DNA from: Acidovorax sp. sif1233
GTDB taxonomy: Bacteria; Pseudomonadota; Gammaproteobacteria; Burkholderiales; Burkholderiaceae_C
Reading direction: 5' to 3'
NCBI RefSeq assembly: GCF_019218755.1
Contig: NZ_JAHUWZ010000001.1
Location: forward strand, 1,488,001-1,552,000
Length of the DNA: 64,000 nucleotides
Shown: positions 8,452-18,600 of the stretch, in pieces
Numbering within the stretch: position 1 is the stretch's first letter
Layout of the letters: every line of letters begins with the position of its first letter
Translations under genes and position numbers: made by a program
Notes under the pieces: generated by a model
Databases searched by the model: none
Seen by the model: only the letters and a program-made list of their open reading frames with translations
What the model was told of the DNA's origin: nothing

Positions 8452-10824
8452 ATGAAGTTTCGCTTTCCCATCATCATCATCGATGAAGACTATCGTTCCG
8501 AGAACACTTCGGGCCTCGGTATCCGCGCGCTGGCGCAGGCCATCGAGTCCGAGGGTTTCGAGGTTGTGGGGGTCACCAGCTACGGCGATCTGTCGCAGTT
8601 CGCGCAGCAGCAAAGCCGTGCCAGCGCCTTCATCCTGTCCATCGACGATGAAGAATTCACCGTGGGCGAGGGGCTCGACCCCATCGTGCTGAGCCTGCGC
8701 AACTTCATCGGCGAGGTGCGGCGCAAGAACACCGAGGTGCCGATCTACGTGCACGGCGAGACCAAGACCAGCCGCCACCTGCCCAACGACATCCTGCGCG
8801 AGCTGCACGGCTTCATCCACATGTTCGAGGACACGCCCGAGTTCGTGGCGCGCCACATCATCCGCGAAGCCAAGAGCTACCTGGAGAGCGTGCAGCCGCC
8901 GTTCTTCAAGGCGCTGCTGGACTACGCCGAAGACGGCTCGTACAGCTGGCACTGCCCCGGCCATTCGGGCGGCGTGGCGTTCCTGAAAAGCCCCGTGGGC
9001 CAGATGTACCACCAGTTCTACGGCGAGAACATGCTGCGCGCCGATGTCTGCAACGCGGTGGAAGAGCTCGGGCAGCTGCTGGACCACAACGGCGCCATCG
9101 GCGAGAGCGAGCGCAATGCCGCGCGCATCTTCAATGCCGACCACTGCTTCTTCGTGACCAACGGCACCAGCACGTCCAACAAGATGGTGTGGCACCACAC
9201 GGTGGCCCCGGGCGACGTGGTGGTGGTGGACCGCAATTGCCACAAGTCCATCCTGCACAGCATCATCATGACCGGGGCCATCCCCGTGTTCATGAAGCCC
9301 ACGCGCAACCACTTCGGCATCATCGGGCCCATCCCGCAAAGCGAGTTCGAGCCCAAGGCCATCGAGGCCAAGATCAAGTCCAATCCGCTGCTCAAGGGCG
9401 TGGATGCCAAGAAGGTCAAGCCGCGCGTGCTCACGCTCACCCAGTCCACCTACGACGGCGTGCTGTACAACACCGAGACCATCAAGGGCATGCTCGACGG
9501 CTATGTGGACAACCTGCACTTCGACGAGGCCTGGCTGCCGCACGCTGCCTTCCACCCGTTCTATGGCAGCTACCATGCCATGGGCAAGAAGCGCACGCGC
9601 CCCAAGTATTCGGTGACCTACGCCACGCAGTCCATCCACAAGCTGCTGGCGGGCATCAGCCAGGCCAGCCATGTGCTGGTGCAGGATTCGCAGACCACGA
9701 AACTCGACAGGCACCTCTTCAATGAGGCCTACCTGATGCACACCAGCACCAGCCCGCAGTACAGCATCATCGCCAGCTGCGACGTGGCCGCCGCCATGAT
9801 GGAGCCGCCCGGCGGCACGGCCCTGGTGGAAGAAAGCCTGCTCGAAGCGCTGGACTTCCGCCGCGCCATGCGCCAGGTGGAAGATGACTTCGGCAAGAAC
9901 GACTGGTGGTTCAAGGTCTGGGGGCCGGACAAGCTCGTGGACGAAGGGCTGGGCCGGGCCGAGGACTGGATCATCCGCAGCGATGGCAAGGGCAAGAAGA
10001 ACGGCAGCAAGTGGCACGGTTTCGGCCAGCTTGCCGACGGCTTCAACATGCTGGACCCGATCAAGTCCACCATCGTCACGCCGGGCCTGAACCTGGACGG
10101 CAAGTTCGACAAGACCGGGATTCCCGCGTCCATCGTGACCAAGTACCTTGCCGAGCACGGCGTGGTGGTGGAGAAGACCGGCCTGTACAGCTTCTTCATC
10201 ATGTTCACCATCGGCATCACCAAGGGCCGCTGGAACACGCTGCTCACGGCGCTGCAGCAGTTCAAGGACGACTACGAGAAGAACCAGCCCATGTGGCGCA
10301 TCCTTCCCGAGTTCTGCCAGCAGCACAAGCGCTACGAGCGCATGGGCCTCAAGGACCTGTGCCAGCACGTGCACGAGATGTATGCCAAGTACGACATCGC
10401 GCGCCTGACGACCGAGATGTACCTGTCGGACCTCACGCCCGCCATGAAGCCCTCGGACGCGTACGCGCACATCGCGCACCGCCAGACCGAGCGGGTGGAG
10501 ATCGACCACCTGGAAGGCCGCATCACCGTGGGCCTGGTCACGCCGTACCCGCCGGGCATTCCGCTCTTGATCCCCGGCGAGGTGTTCAACAAGAAGATCG
10601 TGGACTACCTCAAGTTCGCCCGCGAATTCGCCAAGCTGTGCCCGGGCTTCGAGACCGACATCCACGGCCTGGTGGAGGTGGAGGACGAGAACGGCCAGGT
10701 GCGGTACTACGCCGATTGCGTGGCCGATGCGAACAAGGCCCCCGGCAAGAACCCCAAGCCGCTGGCCACCGCCAAGAACCTGGTGCAGGTGGGGGACGAC
10801 GGCCCTTACGGGCGCATTGTCTGA
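8452..10824 (+). CDS. PLP-dependent arginine/lysine/ornithine decarboxylase
   Basis: The 790-residue product matches the large (fold type I) basic amino acid decarboxylases. It has an N-terminal response-regulator-like wing domain (FPIIIIDEDYRSENTSGLG), a PLP domain with the family stretch SWHCPGHSGG and the lysine that binds PLP in QSIHKLLAGISQASH (K397), and a C-terminal domain. It should decarboxylate Arg, Lys or Ornithine to a polyamine or diamine, contributing to polyamine synthesis or acid tolerance; the substrate cannot be decided from sequence here. GGAGG precedes the ATG at 8452; the frame extends upstream to 8359 but the extension looks non-coding. A repeat hairpin follows the gene. 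Confidence 0.92.
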   Translation: MKFRFPIIIIDEDYRSENTSGLGIRALAQAIESEGFEVVGVTSYGDLSQFAQQQSRASAFILSIDDEEFTVGEGLDPIVLSLRNFIGEVRRKNTEVPIYVHGETKTSRHLPNDILRELHGFIHMFEDTPEFVARHIIREAKSYLESVQPPFFKALLDYAEDGSYSWHCPGHSGGVAFLKSPVGQMYHQFYGENMLRADVCNAVEELGQLLDHNGAIGESERNAARIFNADHCFFVTNGTSTSNKMVWHHTVAPGDVVVVDRNCHKSILHSIIMTGAIPVFMKPTRNHFGIIGPIPQSEFEPKAIEAKIKSNPLLKGVDAKKVKPRVLTLTQSTYDGVLYNTETIKGMLDGYVDNLHFDEAWLPHAAFHPFYGSYHAMGKKRTRPKYSVTYATQSIHKLLAGISQASHVLVQDSQTTKLDRHLFNEAYLMHTSTSPQYSIIASCDVAAAMMEPPGGTALVEESLLEALDFRRAMRQVEDDFGKNDWWFKVWGPDKLVDEGLGRAEDWIIRSDGKGKKNGSKWHGFGQLADGFNMLDPIKSTIVTPGLNLDGKFDKTGIPASIVTKYLAEHGVVVEKTGLYSFFIMFTIGITKGRWNTLLTALQQFKDDYEKNQPMWRILPEFCQQHKRYERMGLKDLCQHVHEMYAKYDIARLTTEMYLSDLTPAMKPSDAYAHIAHRQTERVEIDHLEGRITVGLVTPYPPGIPLLIPGEVFNKKIVDYLKFAREFAKLCPGFETDIHGLVEVEDENGQVRYYADCVADANKAPGKNPKPLATAKNLVQVGDDGPYGRIV

Positions 10825-10876
10825 AGGCCCGCGCGGACTCTTGGTTGGGGCATGAAGATGGCGGGAGCGCTTGAAT

Positions 10877-10910
10877 GACAAGCGCTCATTGCTATATTTT
10901 CAATAGCAAA
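10877..10910. repeat. Dispersed AGCGCT/TAGC repeat with hairpin
   Basis: This copy of the window's dispersed intergenic repeat contains AAGCGCT and a perfect 7-bp hairpin (TTGCTAT at 10889-10895, ATAGCAA at 10903-10909, 7-base loop). It lies between the convergent decarboxylase and ligase genes and may act as a bidirectional transcription end. Confidence 0.6.
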
Positions 10911-10930
10911 TGCGCGCAAGACATGCCTGC

Positions 10931-11779
10931 TCAGCGCGCGGGCATGTCCTCGCGTACCCGCACGAAGCTGGCAAACCGGGGCAGCCCGCCCCCGTGCGTG
11001 CCGCGATAGCGGTAGGTCACCCAGCTGCCCACCGGCGGTGGATGGCTGCGGTCGGCTTCGGTGAATCCTGCGCCCAGCCGGAAGCGCTGGCCCGAAGGCA
11101 TCTCCACCAGCAGCGCGCCCATGCGCCCGGCATGACGGCCCTTGCCGGGCAGGTGGGCGACCACGCGGGCCTCGGTGTCTTCGTGGGTCTTGACCTTGAC
11201 CAGATCGTCGCTGCGTCCTGACCGGTACAGCGAGGCGCCCCGGTGCAGCATCAGGCCTTCGCCCCCCGCACGCACCGTGCGCTGCAGCAGCGACTGCAGG
11301 GCGGCGTCGCTGGCCACGCGCTGTTGCGGCACGGCCTGCACCCAGGGCTGGCCGATGCCCGCGACCAGGGCGTTGAGCGCGGCGAGCCGTTCATCGAATG
11401 TGCCGCCGTGCCGGGGCAGGTCAAACACCATGAACCGCATCTGGCGCCAGGCGGCGTCATCGGGCTGCTGCTGCCGCGCGGTGGACTGCGCCTGGCTGAA
11501 TCGGCCACGCCCGGCCCACAGTTCGCCGTCCATGGGGGTATCAGGCCACCCGGCGGTGAACCAGGCCGGGGCGGCAATCGTCTCGCCGCCGCGTGTGCGC
11601 AAGACCTGGCCGTCCCAGTAGCCGCGCACACCGTCGTATTTTTCGCTGACCCAGTAGTCCGCCAACGGCATGCCAGGCCGGTGCACATTGGCCAGCAGCA
11701 GCGCGGGCGCATCCGCCGCACGGGCGCCGGGCAGGGCCGTGGCCCACGCCAGCCATGCCAGGCAGCTTCTGCGGCGCAT
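10931..11779 (-). CDS. ligE: ATP-dependent DNA ligase, LigE type (periplasmic)
   Basis: The 282-residue product carries a signal peptide (SCLAWLAWATALPGARA/ADA) and a minimal nucleotidyltransferase plus OB-fold ligase. Motif I is SEKYDGVRGYWDG, with the AMP-accepting lysine at K47. Later motifs include MDGELWAGRG, GEGLMLHRG and DLVKVKTHEDTEARVV. This matches the short exported Lig E enzymes that seal nicks in DNA outside the cytoplasm, thought to help DNA uptake or biofilm DNA. It stands alone, convergent with the decarboxylase. Confidence 0.88.
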   Translation of the reverse strand: MRRRSCLAWLAWATALPGARAADAPALLLANVHRPGMPLADYWVSEKYDGVRGYWDGQVLRTRGGETIAAPAWFTAGWPDTPMDGELWAGRGRFSQAQSTARQQQPDDAAWRQMRFMVFDLPRHGGTFDERLAALNALVAGIGQPWVQAVPQQRVASDAALQSLLQRTVRAGGEGLMLHRGASLYRSGRSDDLVKVKTHEDTEARVVAHLPGKGRHAGRMGALLVEMPSGQRFRLGAGFTEADRSHPPPVGSWVTYRYRGTHGGGLPRFASFVRVREDMPAR

Positions 11780-11825
11780 ATGCTATTGAATGTGTAGCGG
11801 CTTGCGCTTTGCCATCAAGCGCTGG
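11780..11825. repeat. Degenerate copy of the dispersed repeat
   Basis: The spacer between fabI and the ligase gene contains TGCTATTGAA and ATCAAGCGCTGG, weakly matching the dispersed repeat seen at 10877, 34256 and 56493. There is no perfect hairpin. Confidence 0.3.
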
Positions 11826-11855
11826 TGCGAATTCTGGTTCGTATTTCGTGGCGGA

Positions 11856-12656
11856 TCAGACCTGGTCGGCGCTCAGCCCGGCCGTCTGGCTGAAGCCTCC
11901 GTCCACGTAGGTGATTTCGGCGGTCATGCCCGAAGCCAGGTCGGACAGCAGGAACGCCGCCACATTGCCCACGTCTTCGATCGTCACATTGCGGCGCAGC
12001 GGCGAGGCGTCGGCCACGCGGCTGAGCAGCTTGCCGAAGTCCTTGATGCCGCTGGCGGCCAGCGTCTTGATGGGGCCGGCGCTGATGCCGTTGGCGCGGA
12101 TGGCGCGGCCGTCCTCGGTGCGGCCCACGGCTTCGGCCAGGTAGCGCACGGAGGCTTCCAGGCTGGCCTTGGCCAGGCCCATGGTGTTGTAGTTGGGAAT
12201 GGTGCGCAGCGCGCCCAGGTAGCTCAATGTGAGCAGCGACGACTTGTCGTTCAGGTAGGGCAGGGCGGCCTTGGCCATGGCCGGGAAGCTGTAGGCGCTG
12301 ATGTCGTGGGCGATGCGGAAGCCCTCGCGCGAGAGGCCCTCGAGGAAGTTGCCGGCGATCGCCTCGCGGGGGGCGAAGCCGATGCTGTGCACGAAACCGT
12401 CGAACTTGGGCCACACCTGGGCCAGGTCCGCGAACATGCGCTCGATCTGCTCGTCGCTGCCCACGTCGCAGTCAAAGATCAGCTTGGAGTCGAACTCGGC
12501 GGCAAAGTCGGTGATGCGGTCCTTGAAGCGGTCGCCCACGTAGCTGAAGGCCAGCTCGGCGCCCTGCGCGTGGCAGGCCTTGGCGATGCCGTAGGCGATG
12601 GAACGGTTGGACAGCACACCCGTGATGAGCAGCTTCTTGCCGGTCAGAAAACCCAT
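11856..12656 (-). CDS. fabI: Enoyl-[acyl-carrier-protein] reductase (NADH) FabI
   Basis: The 266-residue short-chain dehydrogenase has the FabI N-terminus [19 protein letters not shown] and catalytic Tyr146, Tyr156 and Lys163 (SYLG and YNTMGLAK), the same numbering as the E. coli enzyme. It reduces trans-2-enoyl-ACP in the last step of each fatty acid elongation cycle, in the cytoplasm, and is the classical target of triclosan. AGGAG precedes the ATG at 12656. It is divergent from the yej operon. Length and motifs leave little doubt. Confidence 0.96.
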   Translation of the reverse strand: MGFLTGKKLLITGVLSNRSIAYGIAKACHAQGAELAFSYVGDRFKDRITDFAAEFDSKLIFDCDVGSDEQIERMFADLAQVWPKFDGFVHSIGFAPREAIAGNFLEGLSREGFRIAHDISAYSFPAMAKAALPYLNDKSSLLTLSYLGALRTIPNYNTMGLAKASLEASVRYLAEAVGRTEDGRAIRANGISAGPIKTLAASGIKDFGKLLSRVADASPLRRNVTIEDVGNVAAFLLSDLASGMTAEITYVDGGFSQTAGLSADQV

Positions 12657-12770
12657 TGTTGTTCTCCTGTGGAATGCGGAAATTGGCGTGGGCCGTGGCG
12701 CCCTGGCGGCCTGCGGGGGAATCTCCACAGCCTGCGCGGCGGCACCTTCGGCGTAGTGCAGAATTGTCGC

Positions 12771-14579
12771 ATGCGGTTCTGGCTGACTTTTCTGCTGATG
12801 GGGTGTGCCGTCCCGGCGTGGGCCGCGCATGGGTACGCGCTGTGGGGCGACCTCAAGTACCCGGCGGGTTTTGCGCATTTCGACTATGTGAACCCCGCGG
12901 CCCCCAAGGGCGGCGAGCTGCGCATGGTGAGCAACCTGCGCTATTCCACGTTCGACAAGTACAACCCGTTCACCATGAAGGGCTCGGTGCCCGCGTACCT
13001 GAGCGACCTGTTGTTCGAGACCTTGCTGACAGGCTCCATGGACGAGACGGCCTCCGCCTATGGCCTGCTGGCCGAGGATGTGCAGGTGGCCGACGACCGG
13101 TTGAGCGCCACGTTCCGCCTGCGTCCCGAGGCGCGCTTTCACAACGGCGATCCCGTCGAGGCCGCGGACGTCAAGTACAGCTACGACACGCTGATCGGCC
13201 CCTACGCGTCGCCCAGCTACGCCACGCTGCTGCAGGAGGTGGCGGGCGTCGACGTGCTTGACACGCGCACCGTGCGTTTTCGATTCAAGCAGCCCAACCG
13301 CGAACTGCCGTTGACCGCCGGGGGCATCCCGGTCTTCAGCCGCGCCTGGGGGCGCCAGCCCGATGGCAAGGCCAAGCGCTTTGACGAGATCGTGACCGAC
13401 ATTCCCATTGGCAGCGGCCCCTACCGCATCGGGCCGATGAAGTTCGGCCGCGACATCACCTACGAGCGCGATCCCCAGTACTGGGGCCGCAACCTCAACG
13501 TCAACCGCGGCGCCTTCAATTTCGACCGCATCACGGTCAAGATCTACAAGGACAACACCGCGCGGCTGGAGGCCATGAAGGCCGGCGAGTTCGATTTCAT
13601 GACCATCTATTCGGCGGGCGACTGGGCCCGCCGCATCGATGGCAAGCTCTTCAAGCAGGGCGTGCTGGTCAAGAAGGACATGGCGCACAGGCTGCCCGCG
13701 GGGTTCCAGAGCTACGTGCTCAACACGCGCCGCCCCATCCTCCAGGACGTCCGCGTGCGCGAGGCGCTGGGCCTGGCCATCGACTACGAGTGGATGAACC
13801 GCCAGATGTTCTATGGTGGCTACCCGCGCGTGAAGGACCTGTTCGGAAACACCAGCTGCGAAGCCACGGGTACGCCAGGGCCTGAGGAGCTGGCCCTGCT
13901 GGAGCCCTGGCGCGGCAAGGTGCCCGACGCCGTGTTCGGCCCCATGTACACGCCGCCCGTGACGGAGGGAGACGGCCATTCGCTGCGCGACAACCTGCGC
14001 CGCGCCCGCCAGCTGCTGGCCGATGCGGGGTGGACGTACCGCGACGGCGCCCTGCGCAACGCCAAGGGCGATCCCATGGAGATCGAATACCTGGACAGCA
14101 AGGAAGCGGGGGCCCGGACCGTCACCCCCTGGATGCGCAATCTGGAAAAGCTCGGCATCACGCTGCGGTTCTCGTCGGTGGACTTTGCGCTGTACCTGCA
14201 GCGCATGGACAAGTTCGACTACGACATGGTCAGCCTGAACTACCCCGGCACCTACAACCCGGGGCAGGCCATGAAGGAGCTGTTCGGCAGCAAGGGGGCC
14301 GATGTGGAAGGCTCCAGCAACCACGCGGGCGTGAAGAGCCCTGCGGTGGATGCCCTGGTGACGGCGCTGACCCGTGCGCGCAGCCAGTCGGAGATGCTGC
14401 CCGCCTGCCGCGCGCTGGACCGCGTGATCATGCACAGCCACTACCTCATACCGCAGTGGACGCTGGCCTCGCACCGCGTGGTGTACAACCAGCAGCGCCT
14501 GGCCTACAAGGAGCCGATGCCGCCCTATGCCAAGGCGGAGGAATGGCTCATGTACTCATGGTGGAGCCTCAAGCCATGA
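12771..14579 (+). CDS. yejA: Peptide ABC transporter substrate-binding protein, YejA-like
   Basis: The 602-residue SBP_bac_5 protein starts with a signal peptide ([20 protein letters not shown]). The mature chain has [20 protein letters not shown] and later [10 protein letters not shown], characteristic of YejA-type binding proteins. It should capture oligopeptides (in relatives also microcin C-type compounds) in the periplasm and pass them to the permeases encoded by the next two genes. The start at 12771 was chosen at the signal peptide; the reading frame is open far upstream through the antisense of fabI. It is first in a four-gene operon. Confidence 0.92.
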   Translation: MRFWLTFLLMGCAVPAWAAHGYALWGDLKYPAGFAHFDYVNPAAPKGGELRMVSNLRYSTFDKYNPFTMKGSVPAYLSDLLFETLLTGSMDETASAYGLLAEDVQVADDRLSATFRLRPEARFHNGDPVEAADVKYSYDTLIGPYASPSYATLLQEVAGVDVLDTRTVRFRFKQPNRELPLTAGGIPVFSRAWGRQPDGKAKRFDEIVTDIPIGSGPYRIGPMKFGRDITYERDPQYWGRNLNVNRGAFNFDRITVKIYKDNTARLEAMKAGEFDFMTIYSAGDWARRIDGKLFKQGVLVKKDMAHRLPAGFQSYVLNTRRPILQDVRVREALGLAIDYEWMNRQMFYGGYPRVKDLFGNTSCEATGTPGPEELALLEPWRGKVPDAVFGPMYTPPVTEGDGHSLRDNLRRARQLLADAGWTYRDGALRNAKGDPMEIEYLDSKEAGARTVTPWMRNLEKLGITLRFSSVDFALYLQRMDKFDYDMVSLNYPGTYNPGQAMKELFGSKGADVEGSSNHAGVKSPAVDALVTALTRARSQSEMLPACRALDRVIMHSHYLIPQWTLASHRVVYNQQRLAYKEPMPPYAKAEEWLMYSWWSLKP

Positions 14580-14621
14580 CCCCGAAGCCGCCGCAGCCCT
14601 GAGAGTCACCCTTTCCATCCC

Positions 14622-15653
14622 ATGCTCGCCTACATCGCCAAACGCCTGCTGCTGATGCTGCCCACCCTGCTGGGGGTGCTGCTCGTGACTTTCGCGGTGA
14701 TCCAGTTCGTGCCGGGGGGGCCGGTGGAGCAGTACCTGGCCGAAGCGCGCACGGCCGCGGGCAAGAGCGGCGTGGAATCGGGCGGCATGGCCTACCGGGG
14801 CGACCAGGGCGTGGACCCCAAGCGGCTTGCGCAGATCAAGGCGCTGTACGGCTTCGACAAGCCCGCGCACGAGCGTTTCCTGCAGATGCTGGGGCAGTTT
14901 GCGCGCTTCGACCTGGGCCAGAGCTTTTTCCAGAACAAGGCCGTCTGGGATCTGGTGAAGGAAAAGCTCCCCGTCTCCATCAGTCTGGGCCTGTGGACCT
15001 TCTTCATCAGCTACCTGGTGGCAGTGCCGCTGGGTGTGGCCAAGGCGGTGCGGGCAGGCTCGCGGTTCGACCTCGTGACCACGCTGATCATCCTGGTGGG
15101 CTATGCCATTCCGGGCTTCGTGCTGGGCGTGGCGCTGCTGGTGATCTTTGGCGGGCAGCTGCAGTGGTTCCCGCTCAGGGGCCTGACCTCGGCCAACTGG
15201 GACGAGCTTTCCTGGGGCGCGCGCATCGTGGACTACCTGTGGCACATCACGCTGCCCGTCACGGCCATGGTGCTGGGCAGCTTCGCGGTGACGGCCATGC
15301 TCACCAAGAACGCGTTCCTGGAAGAGATTCGCAAGCAGTACGTCCTCACGGCCCGCGCCAAAGGCCTGTCGGAGCGGCAGGTGCTGTGGAAGCACGTGTT
15401 TCGCAACGCGCTCATCCCCATCATCACCGGGTTTCCGGCCGCGTTCGTCGGTGCGTTCTTCACGGGCTCGCTCCTGATCGAGACACTGTTCTCCCTCGAC
15501 GGGCTGGGCCTGCTCAGCTACGACAGCGTCATCCGCCGCGACTACCCCGTGGTGCTGGGCACGCTGTACCTGTTCACGCTGATCGGCCTGGTGACCAAGC
15601 TGGTCAGCGACCTGTGCTACGTGTGGGTGGACCCCCGCGTGAAGTTTGACTAG
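14622..15653 (+). CDS. yejB: Peptide ABC transporter permease, YejB-like
   Basis: The 343-residue inner-membrane permease begins AYIAKRLLLMLPTLLGVLLV and has about six membrane segments. The binding-protein-dependent permease loop is in the stretch RKQYVLTARAKGLSERQVLW, which docks with the ATPase. The insertion rich in Lys and Gly around residues 45-75 is typical of YejB and distinguishes it from DppB/OppB. It sits 42 bases after yejA and 48 bases before yejE. Confidence 0.93.
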   Translation: MLAYIAKRLLLMLPTLLGVLLVTFAVIQFVPGGPVEQYLAEARTAAGKSGVESGGMAYRGDQGVDPKRLAQIKALYGFDKPAHERFLQMLGQFARFDLGQSFFQNKAVWDLVKEKLPVSISLGLWTFFISYLVAVPLGVAKAVRAGSRFDLVTTLIILVGYAIPGFVLGVALLVIFGGQLQWFPLRGLTSANWDELSWGARIVDYLWHITLPVTAMVLGSFAVTAMLTKNAFLEEIRKQYVLTARAKGLSERQVLWKHVFRNALIPIITGFPAAFVGAFFTGSLLIETLFSLDGLGLLSYDSVIRRDYPVVLGTLYLFTLIGLVTKLVSDLCYVWVDPRVKFD

Positions 15654-15701
15654 CCCGCCAGCCCGCCCAGCCAGCTTGAACCAAACGAACAGCCAGCCCT
15701 G

Positions 15702-16748
15702 ATGAGCCCTGCCTCTCCATCGCCTTCGCTCTCTCCCGCGCGCCGCGCGTGGCTGCGCTTTCGGCGCAACCGCCTGGGCTACTGGAGCCTGTTGATCTTC
15801 AGTGCCCTGGTGCTGCTGAGCCTGTGCGCCGAACTGGTCAGCAACGACAGGCCGCTCATCGTGCGCTACGAGGGGCACACCTACTTTCCGATGCTCAAGG
15901 ACTACCCCGAGACCACGTTCGGCGGAGACTTCGAGACCCCCACCGACTACCTGGACCCCTTCATCAAGAACCGGCTGAGCCAGGGCAGCAACTGGGCGCT
16001 GTACACCCTCAATCCGTACGGGCCCAACACGCTCAACTACTTCGCCAAGTCGCCCAACCCGTCGGCGCCCACCGGCGACAACTGGCTGGGCACCGACGAC
16101 CGGGGGCGTGACCTGCTGGCCCAGCTGCTCTACGGCTTTCGCGTGAGCGTGCTGTTCGGCCTGGCGCTCACGGTGACGGGCGTGCTGCTTGGGGTGGTCA
16201 CGGGGGCGATCCAGGGGTTCTTTGGGGGCAAGACCGATCTGGCGTTCCAGCGCTTCATGGAAATCTGGGGCTCCATGCCCGAGCTGTACCTGCTCATCAT
16301 CTTCAGCGCCGTGTTCGCCCCGAGCATCTCGCTGCTGCTCATCCTTCTCTCCCTGTTTGGCTGGATGGGCCTGTCGGACTACGTGCGCGCCGAGTTCCTG
16401 CGCAACCGCCAGCTCGACTACGTGAAGGCGGCGCGGGCCCTGGGCGTGGGCAATGCGCAGATCATCTGGCGCCACATCCTGCCCAACAGCCTCACCCCGG
16501 TGGTGACCTTCCTGCCGTTTCGCATGAGCGCGGCCATCCTCGCGCTCACTTCGCTCGACTTCCTGGGCCTGGGCGTGCCGCCCGGCACGCCGTCGCTGGG
16601 CGAGCTGCTGAGCCAGGGCAAGAACAGCATCGACGCGTGGTGGATTTCCTTGTCCACCTTCGCCGTGCTGGTCACCACCTTGCTTCTGCTGACCTTCATG
16701 GGCGATGCGCTGCGGGACGCCCTCGACCCCCGAAAGGCCGATCAATGA
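15702..16748 (+). CDS. yejE: Peptide ABC transporter permease, YejE-like
   Basis: The 348-residue permease has an N-terminal cytoplasmic stretch, a first membrane segment (YWSLLIFSALVLLSLCAELV), a long periplasmic loop containing GPNTLNYFAKSPNPSAPTG, and a C-terminal transport domain with LDYVKAARALGVGNAQIIW as the coupling helix. The long loop is typical of YejE. It pairs with YejB to form the channel. Its stop overlaps the start of the ATPase gene by four bases (ATGA). Confidence 0.93.
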   Translation: MSPASPSPSLSPARRAWLRFRRNRLGYWSLLIFSALVLLSLCAELVSNDRPLIVRYEGHTYFPMLKDYPETTFGGDFETPTDYLDPFIKNRLSQGSNWALYTLNPYGPNTLNYFAKSPNPSAPTGDNWLGTDDRGRDLLAQLLYGFRVSVLFGLALTVTGVLLGVVTGAIQGFFGGKTDLAFQRFMEIWGSMPELYLLIIFSAVFAPSISLLLILLSLFGWMGLSDYVRAEFLRNRQLDYVKAARALGVGNAQIIWRHILPNSLTPVVTFLPFRMSAAILALTSLDFLGLGVPPGTPSLGELLSQGKNSIDAWWISLSTFAVLVTTLLLLTFMGDALRDALDPRKADQ

Positions 16749-18421
16749 TCGCCCCCACGCCTGGCACCGGCATGTCCTCGCTGCCCCCCGGGGGCGCTCC
16801 CGCTGCCCCGCTGCTCGACGTGCGGGATCTGCACGTGCGCTTCGGCGCCAAGGAGGTGGTGCGCGGGGCCAGCTTCACCATCGCAGCCGGCGAAAAACTC
16901 GCGCTGGTGGGCGAGTCCGGCTCCGGCAAGACCATCACCGCGCTCAGCCTGCTGCGGCTGGCGGGCAATGCCGCCATCACCGGCCAGGCCATGCTGCGGG
17001 GGCAGCGCGATCTGCTGGCGCTCACGGAGCGCGAGATGCGGGGCGTGCGCGGCGGCGAGATCGCCATGGTCTTCCAGGAGCCGATGACCGCGCTCAACCC
17101 GCTGATGACCATTGGCACGCAGATCGCCGAGATCCTGCAGCTCAAGAAAGGCCTGACGGGCGAGCAATGCGCGCAGGCCGCCGTTGCGCTGCTGGCCAAG
17201 ACCGGCATTCCCGAGCCCGCGCGCCGCGCCAACAGCTTTCCCCACCAGCTCTCGGGCGGCCAGCGCCAGCGCGCCATGATCGCCATGGCCCTGGCCAGCG
17301 AGCCGCAGCTGCTGCTGGCCGACGAACCCACCACCGCGCTCGACGTCACGCTGCGCGGCCAGATCCTGGACCTGCTGTCCGATCTGCAGCGGCAGAACGG
17401 CATGGCGGTGCTGCTGATCACGCACGACCTCAACCTGGTGCGCCGCTTCGCGGACCGCGTGGCCGTGATGGAGCAGGGCGTGCTGGTGGAGCAGGGGCCC
17501 GTGGCCGAGGTGTTCGGCGCGCCGCAGCATGCCTACACCCGCCGCCTGATCGCCAGCCAGCCGCGCCGTGACGTGGCACCCGCCGATTCCCCCGCGGGCA
17601 CGCCGCCGGTGGTCCAGACGCGGGACCTGCGCGTGGTGTATCCCACGCCGCTCCCCGGCCTGCGGGGATGGTTCCAGAAAGGCGAGTTCGTGGCCGTGCA
17701 GGCCGCCACGCTCGCGCTGCCGCCCGGAGAGACGCTGGGCGTGGTGGGCGAATCCGGGTCGGGCAAATCCACGCTGGCGCAGGCCATCCTGGGCCTGCTG
17801 CCCTGCACCGGCCAGCTGCAGGTCGGCGGGCAGGCGTGGCAGCAGCCCGCCACGCGCAACACGCCCGCCAACCAGCAGCTGCGCCGCCGCGTGCAGGTGG
17901 TGTTCCAGGACCCGTTCTCGTCGCTCTCTCCGCGCCTGACGGTCGAAGAGATCGTGGGCGAGGGCCTCAAGGTGCATGAGCCCGCGCTGGGCGTGGCCCA
18001 GCGGCGCGCCCGGGTCGAGGCCGCGCTGGCCGAGGTGGGTCTGGCCGAGGCCCAGTACCCGCGGCTGCTCGAGCGCTACCCGCATGAATTCTCCGGTGGG
18101 CAGCGCCAGCGCCTGGCCATCGCGCGCGCCCTCATCGTGCAACCGCAGGTGCTCGTGCTCGACGAGCCCACCAGCGCGCTCGACGTCACCATCCAGCAGC
18201 AGGTGCTGGGCCTGCTGCAGCGCCTGCAGAAAGAAAAGGGCCTGAGCTACCTGCTCATCACCCACGACGTGGACGTGATCCGGGCCATGGCGCACCAGGT
18301 GCTGGTGATGAAGGATGGCACCGTGCTGGAAAGCGGCAGCGTGGACGAGGTGCTGGACGCACCCCGGCACCCGTACACCCAGCGCCTGGTGGCCGCCGCC
18401 ACCGTGCCCGGGGCGGAGTAG
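16745..18421 (+). CDS. yejF: Peptide ABC transporter dual ATPase, YejF-like
   Basis: The 558-residue protein contains two complete ABC ATPase domains. The first has Walker A GESGSGKT (56-63) and signature LSGGQRQRAMIAMAL; the second has GESGSGKS and FSGGQRQRLAIARAL. Walker B motifs LLADEP and VLDEP and both switch histidines (ITHDLN, ITHDVD) are present, so both sites look active. It powers import through YejB/YejE. The ATG at 16745 overlaps the yejE stop; the first 20 residues (TPGTGMSSLPPGGAPAAP) are a low-complexity extension. Confidence 0.94.
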   Translation: MIAPTPGTGMSSLPPGGAPAAPLLDVRDLHVRFGAKEVVRGASFTIAAGEKLALVGESGSGKTITALSLLRLAGNAAITGQAMLRGQRDLLALTEREMRGVRGGEIAMVFQEPMTALNPLMTIGTQIAEILQLKKGLTGEQCAQAAVALLAKTGIPEPARRANSFPHQLSGGQRQRAMIAMALASEPQLLLADEPTTALDVTLRGQILDLLSDLQRQNGMAVLLITHDLNLVRRFADRVAVMEQGVLVEQGPVAEVFGAPQHAYTRRLIASQPRRDVAPADSPAGTPPVVQTRDLRVVYPTPLPGLRGWFQKGEFVAVQAATLALPPGETLGVVGESGSGKSTLAQAILGLLPCTGQLQVGGQAWQQPATRNTPANQQLRRRVQVVFQDPFSSLSPRLTVEEIVGEGLKVHEPALGVAQRRARVEAALAEVGLAEAQYPRLLERYPHEFSGGQRQRLAIARALIVQPQVLVLDEPTSALDVTIQQQVLGLLQRLQKEKGLSYLLITHDVDVIRAMAHQVLVMKDGTVLESGSVDEVLDAPRHPYTQRLVAAATVPGAE

Positions 18422-18440
18422 TTTCTGGCCGAAATGGCCG

Positions 18441-18495
18441 CTGGCGCTTGTGGTGAAAGCGCGGGGCGCTATTTAATTGGTAGCAAAAGAGGCTT
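18441..18495. repeat. Divergent copy of the dispersed repeat
   Basis: The sequence AAGCGCGGGGCGCTATTT followed by TTGGTAGCAAAAGAGGCTTGA after yejF shares the AGCGC and TAGCAAAA modules of the dispersed repeat. The remaining spacer to 18600 holds nothing else I can name. Confidence 0.4.
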
Positions 18496-18600
18496 GATGC
18501 CGGTTGGGTGCGGCGCACCACATCGCATCGCGGTGCTTCGCCGCGGCCAGGTGCTGGCATCCGGCGCACGGGCTCCACGCCTGCAGCGCCTGGCCTTGCC

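Noticed and set aside
8404..10881. A long reading frame on the minus strand across the decarboxylase gene
   Set aside because: It is antisense to a clearly recognised decarboxylase and consists of low-complexity His/Val/Leu/Gly-rich sequence, an artefact of high-GC codon use.
14556..16745. A 729-codon minus-strand reading frame across yejB/yejE
   Set aside because: It is an antisense shadow of two recognised permeases, rich in Gln, His and Arg, with no family motif.
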